Position numbers and translations under genes: made by a program. From positions 530,527 to 594,526 of the forward strand of contig NC_088953.1 of the NCBI RefSeq assembly GCF_010111755.1: a stretch of DNA of 64,000 nt, in the 5' to 3' direction. This DNA is from Nakaseomyces glabratus (lineage: Eukaryota > Ascomycota > Saccharomycetes > Saccharomycetales > Saccharomycetaceae). This document shows positions 52,101-64,000 of this stretch, one piece after another. Within the stretch, counting starts at the first letter, position 1, and each line of letters opens with the position of its first letter. The notes beneath the pieces are model-generated. The model was given only the letters and a program-made list of their open reading frames with translations. It ran no database searches and had not been told where the DNA came from.

Positions 52101-55100
52101 TTCTCTATACTTCGACTGATTATCATCTGTAGGCTACTTATTAGTGTTCATACTATGTTTTTCCTACTATTTGTTGTGCTTCCTTCAACTCTATTGCACT
52201 TCCAATATTACCTAAAGTTAGCTGGAGGACTGCCAGTAACCCATGACCATTCTATCTCATACCATTTTCGGTGTATTTATTTGTGCCACCATAATACTAT
52301 ATTGATTGGCCAAATTGAGAGTGATTCCTCTGGAGTCACCAAGGTACTATACTAGTAGATAACAAAAGAATACTTAACGGAAGAGAACCTTTTTTTATTT
52401 CAGTAACACCAATTTCAAGAATAGCAGTAGAAATTTAGCCGGGTAAAAAGTATTTCAGAAAAATTACCACAGGTGAAAGAAATACGACGAGAAGAATTTA
52501 GAGTACTCACTTACTGCATCGTTACATTATATTCAGTATCTGGGTGCTGTTATACCAAGCAATAACTGCTTTCCACTTTGTGATTACTACGAAAAGTAAG
52601 GACGATAAACTAAGAACTCTACGAGAAAATTCACGAAAGAAAATGCCGGTCACGGAGGAATATAGCAATTCTTTAGTTAACCTATCAGAACAATAAGGAA
52701 AATAGCGCAAAATGCAATCATATTTACAGTATATATTGTCACCAAAAGGTCTTTGAATTATGGATAGCTGTTTACGTTTGGTATTCTGCTTTCACAAAAC
52801 GTGTTTTCAAATTAGTGTAGTTTCTATTTTGAAATTTTTGTAATGACCAATTATGAAGAAATTCGCAGTATGTCCAGATAAAAATATCTAAAATAATCTC
52901 TATTCCATTAATTTGGAGATGAAAAGCATATATGCAGGGTACCATCTGATAAATTGTTACTCATTTATTATTAGAACTTAAAGTAACAAAGAATAAATAA
53001 AATACTGTCTCGATACTATTAATTTGTTTAACAATAGAAAACCTATTCTGGTAGGACCAAACTTTTTCGGCCATAATAATGAATGATACTCTATGATTCG
53101 ACAAGAACCACAACTTTGGTCATATACTTTAAGGATCTGAAACTTCAAAAGCTATATGAAATATAATCAATCCAAATCAAATTCTGACGAAGGAAAGTAG
53201 TTTACTGCCATCACGTAGTTCATCAACTTCAAATAATGTATGCGGTTATTGTACAGAAAGTTGTTTTTTCTAATTCAAAGATAACATAAAGATGTTATCT
53301 TAATGTAGTAGTTAGAAGTGTTCATAATATACCATTCTATTTTTTTTGTCTTCTTTTCTTTTTTTATCCAAGGGCATTGGAAATTATGGTAAGTACTAAC
53401 TTGTGTATTATCCTCTTGACCAAATTCAGTAATTATCGTATAGCTCATGTCAAAAAGAGAATGTAAGAATAAAAAAAGAACAACATATTTTCTTTCTTTT
53501 TTGGAAATCATACAAAATAACTGGTAGTCAGTTAATTTATCTTGGAACATTAATGCTCAATAAATTGCAACTAACCCTAGGTCTTATTAGTCAATTCATA
53601 CAACTGAGATTAAAATTAAATTGTTTCCTTAGTGCCTAAATAACATAAAAGCAATTGATGTGATGATACCACGACCCATCAGATAGAAGAGCTTTTATGG
53701 AGTTGATAAGAAGATATTCCTTATTTCAGACGGATGATTAGTTTTCACAACAGTTGATTATTAAAGTACGACTAAAAAAAGAGCAGTTTTATTTAAGGAA
53801 TTACTAGATAGTTTCAAGTATGCACTTATAAGAAATTAATGAGCCATACATAAACTAAAACATACCACTTTTAAAATTCACGATTTTTAAAAAGAAAATT
53901 TGGTTAAAAATTCAAGTAGATACTCTTTATGTAATAATTACAAGACTAGGTAGTAGTATTGTAAACCTATGGAACCTATTTTGTTTTGTTAAATATACCT
54001 TTGCATTTGAATTTCAATCACAAAATCAATTTGACATATTAAACTTCTGTTACAGTAATATTCAATAAGAAGTTTGTATTTATATATTTTATGTCCCCAT
54101 AACTTATTGCAACAGGGCACCATAGACAGCACATAAACTGAAATAAGCTACCATGGTATAGGAGTTTTCTGTTTTACATTATGTGTTAAGTTTCTGTGAT
54201 TATGGTACAATGTTATATTCCTCAACTATTTTTTTTTCAATGCATGAGGTTCATTTTTGAATATCGTTAGCAATATCTTTTAGAAACTTCTATAACAGTG
54301 AAAAAGATTGAATATTACCGAGGTTTACTTTTACGAGCATGACAATGAATTCTTATAAGTTTGTTTTGTCAATATATATATAACCAAGTTATACCCTGGT
54401 GTTCTCTTTTGGAGAGGCTAGCCAAAAAGCCTGTTTTCGATCTCTAAGCTTTTATACACCTATATATCGTCAAAAAAATGTATACTCAAAGGACTAGAAT
54501 AAATCTTAGCTAATGGTATGACTAAAAAGAACATAAAAGTTAAAGAAAATCATAAATATTATAGAATATTTTCAACCAAAATAACATGAACAATTTAAAT
54601 ACCGATTTCTTTATTATATACCACAAAACGATAAAATTCTAATTTCTATAATATCCAGTTAACAAGCTCAAAATGGATATATATCTTAGATAGCATTGCT
54701 AATAATCTGTAGAACCGAGAAATTCTCCTCATAAAAGCTCAAATCCAATTAAATGAAAAAGAACAACAAGAGTTTGATTAAATAGCTGCTTTAGCTTGAA
54801 ATTTGCTCAGTTAACACTTTTGCTCTTTGATGTACCAGAAACGACTCAGTGATGTACTCTGTTTGTATTTAATATTCTAGAAAAGAAACAAAATATACTA
54901 TACAATAACTTATAATTATATAAAATAATAATAAACTAGGTGAACCTCTTCTTTGTTTAAGCTGGTATAAATTTTTTTTCTTAATAATGTGGACTAAGTA
55001 GTACATTGGGGTTTATTTAACCGGATATATCGTGCTTGAAAATCAAATAAATCAACAATGCCTTATATTTTTACATGAACTGAAACTACTAAAAAAAAGA

Positions 55101-55567
55101 ATTATTTCATGCTTTGTCTTTTACGTATGCCAACAGCAAAAAATTATGCAGGAATTATTTCCGAATGTGAATACTTAATATTATTGAACAGCTGTTTTTT
55201 TTCTAAAAATACTGAAATTATAAAATGATGTTTGATAAGATGGAACATGATCATAAAACAATAGAACATATGGATTACTATTTTGTCACAAAAAAGTAAC
55301 TTGAGATTGGACATTTGATAAATTAGAGTAATCACATGTATTCATACTGTTTAGACAAATACCATTCAATAGAATTATTCTGCTGGTAAGTTGCTGGACT
55401 TAAAGACTTGATATGTAAAACATAGTTTTAACAAATCATTAAATGCTCTAAATTTCATAAAGATTCATTATTTTTTGGTTAACGTTCACACACAGTTTAT
55501 TTAGTATTTGACAATATTAGCAGACAAACTAAGTGCAATACATATAAATGAACTTGAGTTTTATCAA

Positions 55568-55590
55568 ATATATATATATATATATATATA
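55568..55590. repeat. AT dinucleotide microsatellite
   Basis: Uninterrupted alternating A/T run of 23 bases. Confidence 0.95.
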
Positions 55591-56435
55591 CATTTATCTT
55601 GTAATACCGAACAGTAAGTCTGCACAACCTCGGTATTATATCAATAATACTACTGAAATTTCCAAATTAATAAAAATTAGATATACTAATGAACATGATT
55701 ATACAAGCCCATTTAAAAAGAGATAATAGTTTACTTTAGGGAACCCCTTTTTATTTGTAAAAGCACTGTAGTGCTGAAGTCATTATAGTTCTCATTGGTT
55801 TTGTACGTTCATTAACAAGTGAAAAGTTCGAGCACATTTCACAAATTCTTATAGAATTTAAAATAAGCTACTCAAAACAAAAACATCTTGTATACTTAGT
55901 TTGCAAAGAATTGCTAAAAAAACTGCAATCAATTTGGTAAGTAATTTTAGTTCTAATAAGCATTGTTCAAGTTTTTAATATTTCTATTTTGTGAATCAAT
56001 TTAGGTTGGTAAGAAAAACTTGATACTTAACATAAAGCACGAATTAATTCCATTTGCCACAAAATTTAAATTTCTTACTATTATATTTTAACTGTAAAAT
56101 GGGAGCTTTGAGGTATCTATGCACTAATTGATGTTTTACACATGGTAGTGAGTAAGTAATAAAATTTATCTGTTCATTTAATATCACTACATAAATTAAA
56201 GGGAGCATAACTAGACAAGGATTTGTTCATATATATGAAATTTTAGGAAGAAAACCTTGCAGTGATGAAACTTAAAAATAAATATTCTAGCCATTGCGCT
56301 GTCATGAACAAAAAAATAAGTATATTTATCTTAAATGTATACATAACCACTCATGTACTCACAAATACACAAATCTCTTGAATCTAATAAGGTCTCTAAG
56401 AATAATCAATGTACAGTACTTACTCTGCGATGAAG

Positions 56436-56525
56436 AAAAAAAAAAAAAAAACAAAAAAAAAAGAAAAGAAAGAAAAGAAAGAAAAGAAAGAAAAGAAAGA
56501 AAAGAAAGAAAAGAAAGAAAAAAAA
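56436..56525. repeat. Poly-A followed by 9-base AAAGAAAAG-type purine repeat
   Basis: A15 and further A-runs to 56460, then about 6.5 copies of a 9-base A/G unit (56461-56520). It creates a false Lys-Glu-Arg-repeat frame (56294-56749) on the plus strand. Confidence 0.93.
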
Positions 56526-58385
56526 CATCTTTAAGTCCATTTACAAGCCACAAGAATAGAAACAGACCACAGCACACATATATTAGACAAGTTTTTATTA
56601 TTCCAAACTCACTTCAAAAGAATTACCTCACCCCTACTTCATTTGCATACTGTAATATGTATTTTGTTTTCTTTATTGTGAATGAAAGGTGCACAACGAT
56701 CATCTATTATCTGAATTTGAAAAACTGTACGAGTGAATTAAGCATTTGAAATAGTTACATAGCATCTTCAGAGAAAAACTCACACACAATGAATATAATA
56801 CTATTCTAGTTATAATAGTTAACTGGTAGTTATATTTTTTATCTTGATTCATATTAATCCATCTTGCAATAGGTCAACGAAACTCATTTCAGTAGCATCG
56901 AAAGCCTTAATGAAACTTGGTATCTCTTATTAAACCAATAAAATGTCATCATATAGGCAACTTTCGACATCCTTTTCACATATCTCCTATGAACTTTTTC
57001 TCTCATTTCTTTTCGCTCCTTATTCTGCTACCTTCTAGAACAGTTCAGCCTCTAACTTTAAAGGAAAGAAAAAGAAAAAAAAAAAAAACTGAAATTGACT
57101 CATAAAATATAAAATATGAAAATGGTAAATATTAGGAAAATAATACAGTGGAGAGTTAATGACATTCTCAAGAAAACTAACTTGCGTAGAGATATTGACA
57201 AAAATCAATATTTGATATATTTGAGAATATAATTATCATTTATGGAGGTTACAACTACTTCACCATTCTCAGGTTTGATGTCTGTTGTGAGATGAAAATT
57301 TCCTTTAGTCAGGTAAATGTAGTTATTGTTTGGTAAAATCTTATCCTACAAATGCATGTGCTACATTAAACGTGTGTACACGAACTCCCTTATTGAAAAA
57401 GATATTCAGATAACTACGGTAAATTTTTGCAAAATCTATCACTGCAACATTCTTTTGGTTATGATATTTACAATAAATATTGTTTTGAGGTGATAAAAGA
57501 AGGAAAAAAACCAGATATACGTAATGTATCCTATGTGATTTTTGATTGGTGGATTTTAATTGCATTGTTTATGAAATTGGTTTAACTACGTGTATGTAAA
57601 TTATTACTCTATACAGATGCCTTTCTCAAACTAATATCTGCAATAGAGTATCTGAGATCTAGATCAAACAACTCATTAAATAATAATAGTCTTTTATCAC
57701 CATTAAAATTATCTAACAGTAGATAGATAACTGTTGTGTTAATATGAAAAACGTAGGCTTTTTGGTAGTTTTCTTTTCTTTCCTTTTTTTATTGTTTCAT
57801 AAGATCTAACAAATCAACAATAGGTAAACCATTATAACAATAAATAATACTAATCAATGTGCAGAGGATAACTGAAATTGAACCAAAATCTTTAATTATT
57901 ATAAGATATTATCTTTCATGGAACTAACATTCATGAACAGGTACTCTATTCCACATATTCTTATTAGTAAAAGAAATATATTGCAGAATCAAATAATCTC
58001 CCACAATATAAAGCCACATGTGAAGTTTACATATTATCAAACTAAAAATAGTAGTTTAATTCAAGTATGTATAAACAAAATTTAAAAAATACCTGTATTA
58101 GATTTTGTTAAGGTTATGAATATATAATATTTTCAGGTCTAGAACACCCTTGTTGGTATTATAATTAGAAAATATAGTTCAATTGAATAACAATTCAGAT
58201 AGATACAAATTGTTTTTTTTATAACTGCTTTTGTGCCTATTAATAATCGTCTAAAGAAGTACTTCATAAATTTCCAACAGGAATCTAACACTAGTTATAG
58301 TGTTGTGAAGCGATTGCGCAGTGGTGATAGAAAACTTATAAGGTAGCAGATAGATACTGTTCTGACCATACCTAGCTCTGGAAGA

Positions 58386-58393
58386 TATATAAA
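58386..58393 (+). promoter_or_regulatory. TATA box of the adhesin gene
   Basis: TATATAAA, 97-104 bases before the adhesin ATG at 58490. A two-codon upstream ORF (ATG AGG TGA, 58426-58434) lies between them. Confidence 0.6.
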
Positions 58394-58489
58394 CGTACTC
58401 TTAAAGCTTTTTAAAATAATAAAACATGAGGTGAGGTCTAAAAGATATACAAAGTTGTTAATCAAGAGATTGAAAAAGATTAGAGACCA

Positions 58490-60634
58490 ATGAATTTATC
58501 ATCTTTTACACCATCTCTAAGATGGTTGATTATCTGGACTTCTTTGATACCTTTACTATTGGCAAAGGATGACTATTCTTCCTTCTTGTCCAATAATAAT
58601 TTAGGATGGACGGACCCTACTGAATTTCCTCTTGGATGTTCACCAAATGTTACAACACCAAAAAATGGATTGTCGATGGAACTTTATTCCTATGATTTAC
58701 GGAAGAATGGTTCGTACCCATGTTGGGATGCCGCATATTTAGATCCCAATTACCCTAGAACTGGCTATAAAAGCCACAGACTTCTAGCAAAAGTTGATGG
58801 TGTTACCGGTAATATAAATTTCTATTATCATGCAACCAAAGGATGCACACCCGAAATAGATCATTTACCGGCAAGCTATAATTACCCTAAGCCATTAACA
58901 ATGACAAATTTTACTATGTTACTCTATGGCTACTTTAAACCAAAAGTAACCGGTTATCATACGTTTACAATTTCGGCCGACGATTTACTGTTTGTGAATT
59001 TTGGGGCTGGTAACGCGTTTGATTGTTGTAAAAGGGAATCCAGCGCTGATGACTTTGGTAATTATCAGGCTTATGCCGTATGGGGTTCTCAAACAGCTAA
59101 GGATGATTTAACAGTTCATTTAGATGCAGGTCTATACTATCCAATTAGAATTTTCTTTAATAATAGAGAATATGATGCTGAATTAAGTCTAACATTAAAA
59201 ACTGAGTCAGATTCGAACCCTGTAATAGACTTCTCTGACTATTTCTATTCATTTGATGATACAAAAGATGGTTGTCCAGGCTTAGTTAGTTATGATACTT
59301 CGTGTGCCTCAGTTGACTCATCTACAATCATCGGTGTTGACTACCTAACAGAAACACCAAACACAAATCTAGTTCCAATCACTAAAACAATTTACCATCT
59401 AGGAATTCCTTGTACTCTATCCACAACAGGTACATTATGCAGCACCGGGTTTTATGACCCGTTAGCAGATAGTTGTGTGCCAACAACAACAGTCTCGACT
59501 CTGATAACATCAGAACCAAGTTCAGAGTCTTCTTCTGAAACTTTATACTACTCTTCGAGTAGAAGCCCTTCTTCAAGTGTTTCATATTCGGAACATACTA
59601 GTATCAACAGCAGCAGTCCTATCTCATAGATCACCAATAGTACTCCTTCATTATCTTCTCAATATACTTCTACCAAGTTTTCAATAACCAACTCTACGAA
59701 GTCATCATATTCACCAAGTCGTTCTAGTTCATCATCTGATATATCTTCTGAAACAAACTCTGATAGTTCAGTCTATACACTACCAAGTAGTAGCAAACCG
59801 ATAACATCTAAAACCTACCAGAAGAATAGTACTGGGGTTATGTCTACGAGCACAGATGTGAAATCAACAACTTTATGCAGTTCGGTTCCTACAAGTAAAT
59901 TTGGTTCAAGTAGGTCATTAGAATCGTCAGTAATTGATTCAACATCATCTTTTGTCAATAATACAAACCATCAATCATTTACTACAGAATCAGGTACCAC
60001 TTCAGTTAACTCAAGCAATCTATCCACACAGATTTCAAGGATGTCAAGTTTTTCTACATTTGATAAGGCCACTACAAAAATAAGTTCGTCTGTACAAACT
60101 TCCAGTCATATTCTACAAAGCCCAACAACAGTTTCATATATGGATCACACACGTGACAGAACAGAGGCTAGCTGTTCTTTGGACATTACGAATAAGCTTC
60201 TGTTCCAACAGTGTGCTTTTAATTCAGTTCCAGAGTTTCAAAGCAAAACGCAGATGTCTAGATCTCAAATTCCCTTCGCAACTTACACAACTTCCTCAGA
60301 CAAATCTGTTTATTACTCTAGAAGTGGGAGTTCTTCAGGTATAATGGTTTCTATAGAGAGTTCCATTGGTTTTTCCATTTCAAAAACTAATTCTGAGAAT
60401 ACCAAGAACCCTCAATCTATTATTTTGCAAGTTCAATCTGAAGAAGCATTCACTAATTATGCTACTACAACAGAGACATCTTCAAAATCTAAACTGGCAG
60501 ACAATAATGATTCTGCTAATGTTGGAAACATACAAATTGAAACTATTATCCAAGGTTCTGGTTCTGATCTTGTGACGATGACTGGGGCAACAGTATTGTT
60601 CTTTTTCATCGTGCAGCTATTTGGTATGTTCTAG
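58490..60634 (+). pseudogene. Epa-family GPI adhesin interrupted by one in-frame TAG
   Basis: The frame is open for 715 codons except for TAG at codon 380 (59627-59629). Residues 1-25 are a signal peptide; ~30-275 form a PA14 lectin domain very like C. glabrata Epa1, with the calcium-binding Asp pair D164-D165 in FTISADDLLF, W198, and the CBL2 loop N225-R226-E227-Y228-D229, all at Epa1 numbering. A Cys-containing segment (~308-330) follows, then a Ser/Thr-rich stalk that continues after the stop without another stop for 334 codons and ends in a hydrophobic tail of ~15 residues preceded by GSGSD, as for a GPI signal. Family role: calcium-dependent binding of host glycans. As it stands the product would be a 379-residue secreted lectin with no anchor. 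The stalk is short and lacks long tandem repeats. Transcribed toward the telomere, 2.5 kb from it, so probably subject to telomeric silencing. Confidence 0.85.
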
Positions 60635-63132
60635 AAATATGTGATACCACATTTCCTAAGATAGGGTTGTGAAATATTATCATACATAAGATTTCTTCAT
60701 ACAGACCTAATTCAAATGTGGGCTGAGTGAGTTTAAGTTTTTATCATTTTTACTGATACATGCCTTAACGATTATCACACATTAAAAAAATGAATGAATA
60801 CTAAGCATAGCTATCTTATTCGTTATTGAGAAAAAGTGGTTTTGAAATATACTGGGTCTAACATATGCCAAGAATATTGTGGATATATTGTATTTAAATT
60901 TATTTGTCAGTGAATTTATTGATAAACATAACATAGTGGTATCAATTCTTTTGAAAAGCTACATATTTCTACCTTATTTTTTTTTCCATTCTCATTTATT
61001 GAAAGAATTTATTGTCCCTTAAACTGTTGAGCTTGAATCTACGAAAGCAAGTAGATGATATATTCCACGTGATATTTATATTATTTACGTTCTATACATA
61101 TATTGATAGGATAATGAATATCTTTCGTACAGAAAGAGTTGAATTTGCAGGAATATAGTACTGTGAAGTAAGTACCAGATTTTGGTACTAGTTGTACGGA
61201 AAGGACTGTTACCAAAACATTATTATCAGTGACAATGAAGATTTGGGTTGTATTTTATTGAGAAGATTTCCAATAGCAGATTCACTAAAACGAAAATACA
61301 TGTGATGATTTTGTGCCACAAATGTGAATGTCCGTTTGCTGCGATAATCTAAGACGATCTTGTGGAGTAGTTGGTACTTGTGTCCAGTTATACTTGGAAA
61401 ACATGATGCTAAGATATTAATTCAAAATTCTAATGGTATATTATACAAATTATACTGTTTATTTTTCTTTTACTATACAAAATAAGATACTAGAATTAAG
61501 GTTTAGCTTTATAGGCTAATGGAGATCAGGGTTCCTTTTATACCTTTCATCTTTTGGCAGATAAACTGGTTCTAAGAAGCCCTAACTCGGTTTCTTTTCT
61601 GATTACTAATCTTTCAGATAAAAATTCATTTCACCTGTAAGATGATAATAGTCCGTCACAGGCCTAGTTATATCTTATCTAAGCTTCGCTTCTCTTTCGT
61701 TTATATACTTCTATGTCTGGATGAGCGGTATTATAATGCCTGGCGTAATTGGCGTTTACGACGCTCTTCTTCGTGGCACGGTATCAGCATATGATCATAT
61801 TCGTATAAATGAATAAGTAGTTTCGAGTTAATCTAAGCATCTACTACCGTAACACTTCACATTATGATATTTGTTGAAACACGTTGAAATAAATTCGAAG
61901 CATCTACTACCGTAACACTTCACATTATGATATTTGTTGAAATACGTTGAAATAAATTCGAAGCATCTTATTATTCTAAACGAAGATAGTCATATGAATA
62001 TATTGTGGCACGAATATGAGTGGTATACTATAATGATTAAAGGCTTAATAGTACCGCTGATACAGGCACAGTAATAAATTCACAAAGTCATCGATAATAA
62101 GATTAAAATGGACAGGTAACAGACTAAGGTCACTTTCCAGGTGAAGAGAAAGCGAGTTAGGACTTCTAAAAAACAGTATATCTGCCAAAAATAAATGGTA
62201 TAAAGAGCCGTTATACATCATAGTCTATCATGTTAAAGGTAAGTTCTCATATCATTTTATGCATTTCATAACTATAGTTGCAACAATATCTTATCAGTTA
62301 GTCTTACTTACAGACTTCGACGCCAGAAATGACAGATCACTACCAACGTCTATATCATTTTAACACCACATGATAATATTTATAATTCTAAACGTAAGTC
62401 TAACATAAGGCTAGAATTTCACAAATTGTTGGCTTGAAATTGAGCAAAATTGAAAAGTGACGAATACAAAATTCCTAACCAAAATATTAAGTTTTTATAT
62501 AACAATAAGTCGATTATGACCACTAGTCAGTACAGATATCAACACTACTATTTTACAGAATTTATTTTAATTTACCATACCAAATAAGGATAGATATTCT
62601 GATTTGTTGTTTATTTCTTGGTAAATATGGAGAATAAATAAATATTGTTCTTCCTTCATATTCTTAGGATATAGAAGTATGATAACATCAATACAAAAAT
62701 TAACTCAATTAAAGTATAAAAAATTTCATATATTAAAACCTAATATGATACAAATAATAAAAATCGGAATGATGAAAGAAAGGAAAAACAGTATTGAAGT
62801 TGGTAAAGAATACAATAATTCAGAAGGAAACCACATTCATCATGCGAATAGCCATTGAAAAAAGGTTCAAGTGATAAGTTGCACAAAAACTATCAATACT
62901 TATAACACAGAGATGCATAAATATTTTATACAAGAAAAGACTATTACCAGATGATAATCGAAAAAAATAAAGTAAAAAAATATTACACAAAATACTAATG
63001 ACGTCTTATCAATAAATATAAGGGACCGTTAAAAAGATATAGAATTTAACATTATTGTATGAAAGTAAAAATTGAATTAATGTATTTACATTATGATAAT
63101 CAATTTTATATATTTTCTAGTGCTCTAACTTT
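60635..63132. other. Adhesin-to-telomere spacer
   Basis: 2.5 kb of AT-rich DNA with no gene and no X or Y' element of the S. cerevisiae kind. Contains the 63-base tandem duplication listed separately. A slightly GC-richer patch lies at ~61720-61790. The junction with the telomere array is abrupt. Confidence 0.5.
61834..61967. repeat. 63-base tandem duplication
   Basis: Two copies (61834-61896 and 61897-61959) differing at one base, followed by the first eight bases of a third copy. The unit begins AAGCATCTACTACCG and contains two GTTGAAA-type words. Near-identity implies a recent event. Confidence 0.95.
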
Positions 63133-64000
63133 GGGTGCTGTGGGGTCTGGGTGCTGTGGGGTCTGGGTGCTGTGGGGTCTGGGTGCTGTGGGGTCTGGGT
63201 GCTGTGGGGTCTGGGTGCTGTGGGGTCTGGGTGCTGTGGGGTCTGGGTGCTGTGGGGTCTGGGTGCTGTGGGGTCTGGGTGCTGTGGGGTCTGGGTGCTG
63301 TGGGGTCTGGGTGCTGTGGGGTCTGGGTGCTGTGGGGTCTGGGTGCTGTGGGGTCTGGGGTGGGGGTCTGGGTGCTGTGGGGTCTGGGTGCTGTGGGGTC
63401 TGGGTGCTGTGGGGTCTGGGTGCTGTGGGGTCTGGGTGCTGTGGGGTCTGGGTGCTGTGGGGTCTGGGTGCTGTGGGGTCTGGGTGCTGTGGGGTCTGGG
63501 TGCTGTGGGGTCTGGGTGCTGTGGGGTCTGGGTGCTGTGGGGGTCTGGGTGCTGTGGGGTCTGGGTGCTGTGGGGTCTGGGTGCTGTGGGGTCTGGGTGC
63601 TGTGGGGTCTGGGTGCTGTGGGGTCTGGGTGCTGTGGGGTCTGGGTGCTGTGGGGTCTGGGTGCTGTGGGGTCTGGGTGCTGTGGGGTCTGGGTGCTGTG
63701 GGGTCTGGGTGCTGTGGGGTCTGGGTGCTGTGGGGTCTGGGTGCTGTGGGGTCTGGGTGTGGGGTCTGGGTGCTGTGGGTCTGGGTGCTGTGGGGTCTGG
63801 GTGCTGTGGGGTCTGGGTGCTGTGGGGTCTGGGTGCTGTGGGGTCTGGGTGCTGTGGGGTCTGGGTGCTGTGGGGTCTGGGGTGCTGTGGGGTCTGGGTG
63901 CTGTGGGGTCTGGGTGCTGTGGGTCTGGTGCTGTGGGTCGGGCTGTGGGTCTGGGTGCTGTGGTGCTGTGGGGTGCTGTGGGTCTGGGTGCTGTGGTCTG
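63133..64000 (+). repeat. Telomere: 16-base repeat GGGTGCTGTGGGGTCT, ~54 units
   Basis: 868 bases of the G-rich strand running 5' to 3' toward the window end, so this is a right-hand telomere. The unit equals the Candida glabrata telomere repeat as I know it. Units are perfect for the first 14 copies; variant units occur at ~63356-63368, ~63535-63545 (five G), ~63757-63769 (13-base unit), ~63774-63781 and ~63878. The last ~85 bases are irregular. Candidate Rap1-binding array; no interspersed subtelomeric element. Confidence 0.98.

Larger units (their letters stand above)
49171..58489. other. AT-rich gene-free subtelomeric region
   Basis: 9.3 kb with no intact gene. Longer open stretches between 49.7 and 53.6 kb are mostly on the minus strand (49784-50011, 51394-51615, 52522-52710, 53275-53550) and may be relics. 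A GC-richer island lies at ~49800-49980 (about 47% against roughly 27% in a sampled neighbouring line). Simple repeats at 55568-55590 and 56436-56525. The last ~230 bases are the adhesin promoter. No LTR ends, tRNA or terminal inverted repeats recognised. Confidence 0.5.

Noticed and set aside
56294..56749. 151-codon plus-strand frame with Lys-Glu-Arg repeats
   Set aside because: Created by the purine repeat at 56436-56525; the flanks have no coding character.
44726..58489. tRNA genes or Ty/LTR remnants in the desert
   Set aside because: I searched by eye for B-box (GGTTCGA-type) words on both strands and for LTR-like TG...CA ends with target duplications; none were convincing. The one GATTCGAACC-type word (59214) is inside the adhesin gene.
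63133..64000. CRISPR-like array
   Set aside because: The repeats are contiguous with no spacers and match a telomere unit in a eukaryote.

Overview
The window is a budding-yeast chromosome end, and the right-hand terminus is the telomere itself. The last ~868 bases are a tandem array of a 16-base G-rich unit whose sequence I recognise as the Candida glabrata (Nakaseomyces glabratus) telomere repeat. Just inside it lies a gene with an Epa-type PA14 adhesin domain. The genes are intronless, compact and AT-rich, and nearly all have clear Saccharomyces cerevisiae orthologues in conserved order. I therefore read it as C. glabrata or a very close Nakaseomyces relative; from memory of the reference map, the right arm of chromosome C is the likeliest place, but I cannot verify that here.

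Layout. (1) 1-15166: eight co-directional genes, APM4 (cut by the left edge), CRT10, MET22, INP54, RIB2, NAT1, RTG1 and HST1. This is the S. cerevisiae YOL062-YOL068 block with NAT1 (YDL040C in S. cerevisiae) interleaved, as expected from differential gene loss after the whole-genome duplication. (2) 15443-44725: the S. cerevisiae YDL229-YDL240 block in order: SSB1, PTP1, BRE4, OST4 (37 codons), MFG1, GYP7, PHO13, AIM6, GUD1, ADY3/CNM67-type gene and LRG1. YPD1, which sits between GYP7 and PHO13 in S. cerevisiae, is missing. The divergent MFG1-GYP7 intergenic space is stretched to 4.9 kb. (3) 44726-58489: a 13.8-kb AT-rich stretch with no intact gene. Most of its longer open stretches read on the minus strand, and 45.8-47.2 kb (perhaps to 49.2 kb) looks like the decayed remains of one or more minus-strand genes. 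(4) 58490-60634: an Epa-family adhesin broken by one in-frame TAG at codon 380. The lectin domain is intact before it, and a Ser/Thr stalk and GPI-type tail remain open after it. (5) 60635-63132: subtelomeric spacer with a 63-base tandem duplication. (6) 63133-64000: telomere.

The genes are mostly housekeeping: endocytic adaptor, sulfate/PAP metabolism, phosphoinositide and flavin metabolism, N-terminal acetylation, retrograde signalling, NAD-dependent deacetylation, a ribosome-associated Hsp70, Rab/Rho GAPs and guanine catabolism. Regulatory sequence visible directly includes a dense GATA-factor (nitrogen catabolite) cluster in front of GUD1, an upstream ORF overlapping the GUD1 start, a Cbf1-type site before MET22, and a TATA box before the adhesin. 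Five reading frames that open at non-ATG codons were reset: HST1, RIB2, GYP7 and AIM6 to their first ATG, and APM4 to the window edge.

No tRNA, rRNA, LTR retrotransposon, CRISPR array or intact mobile element was found. The items I consider most worth following are the single-stop adhesin, the minus-strand relics in the gene desert, and the GUD1 control region.
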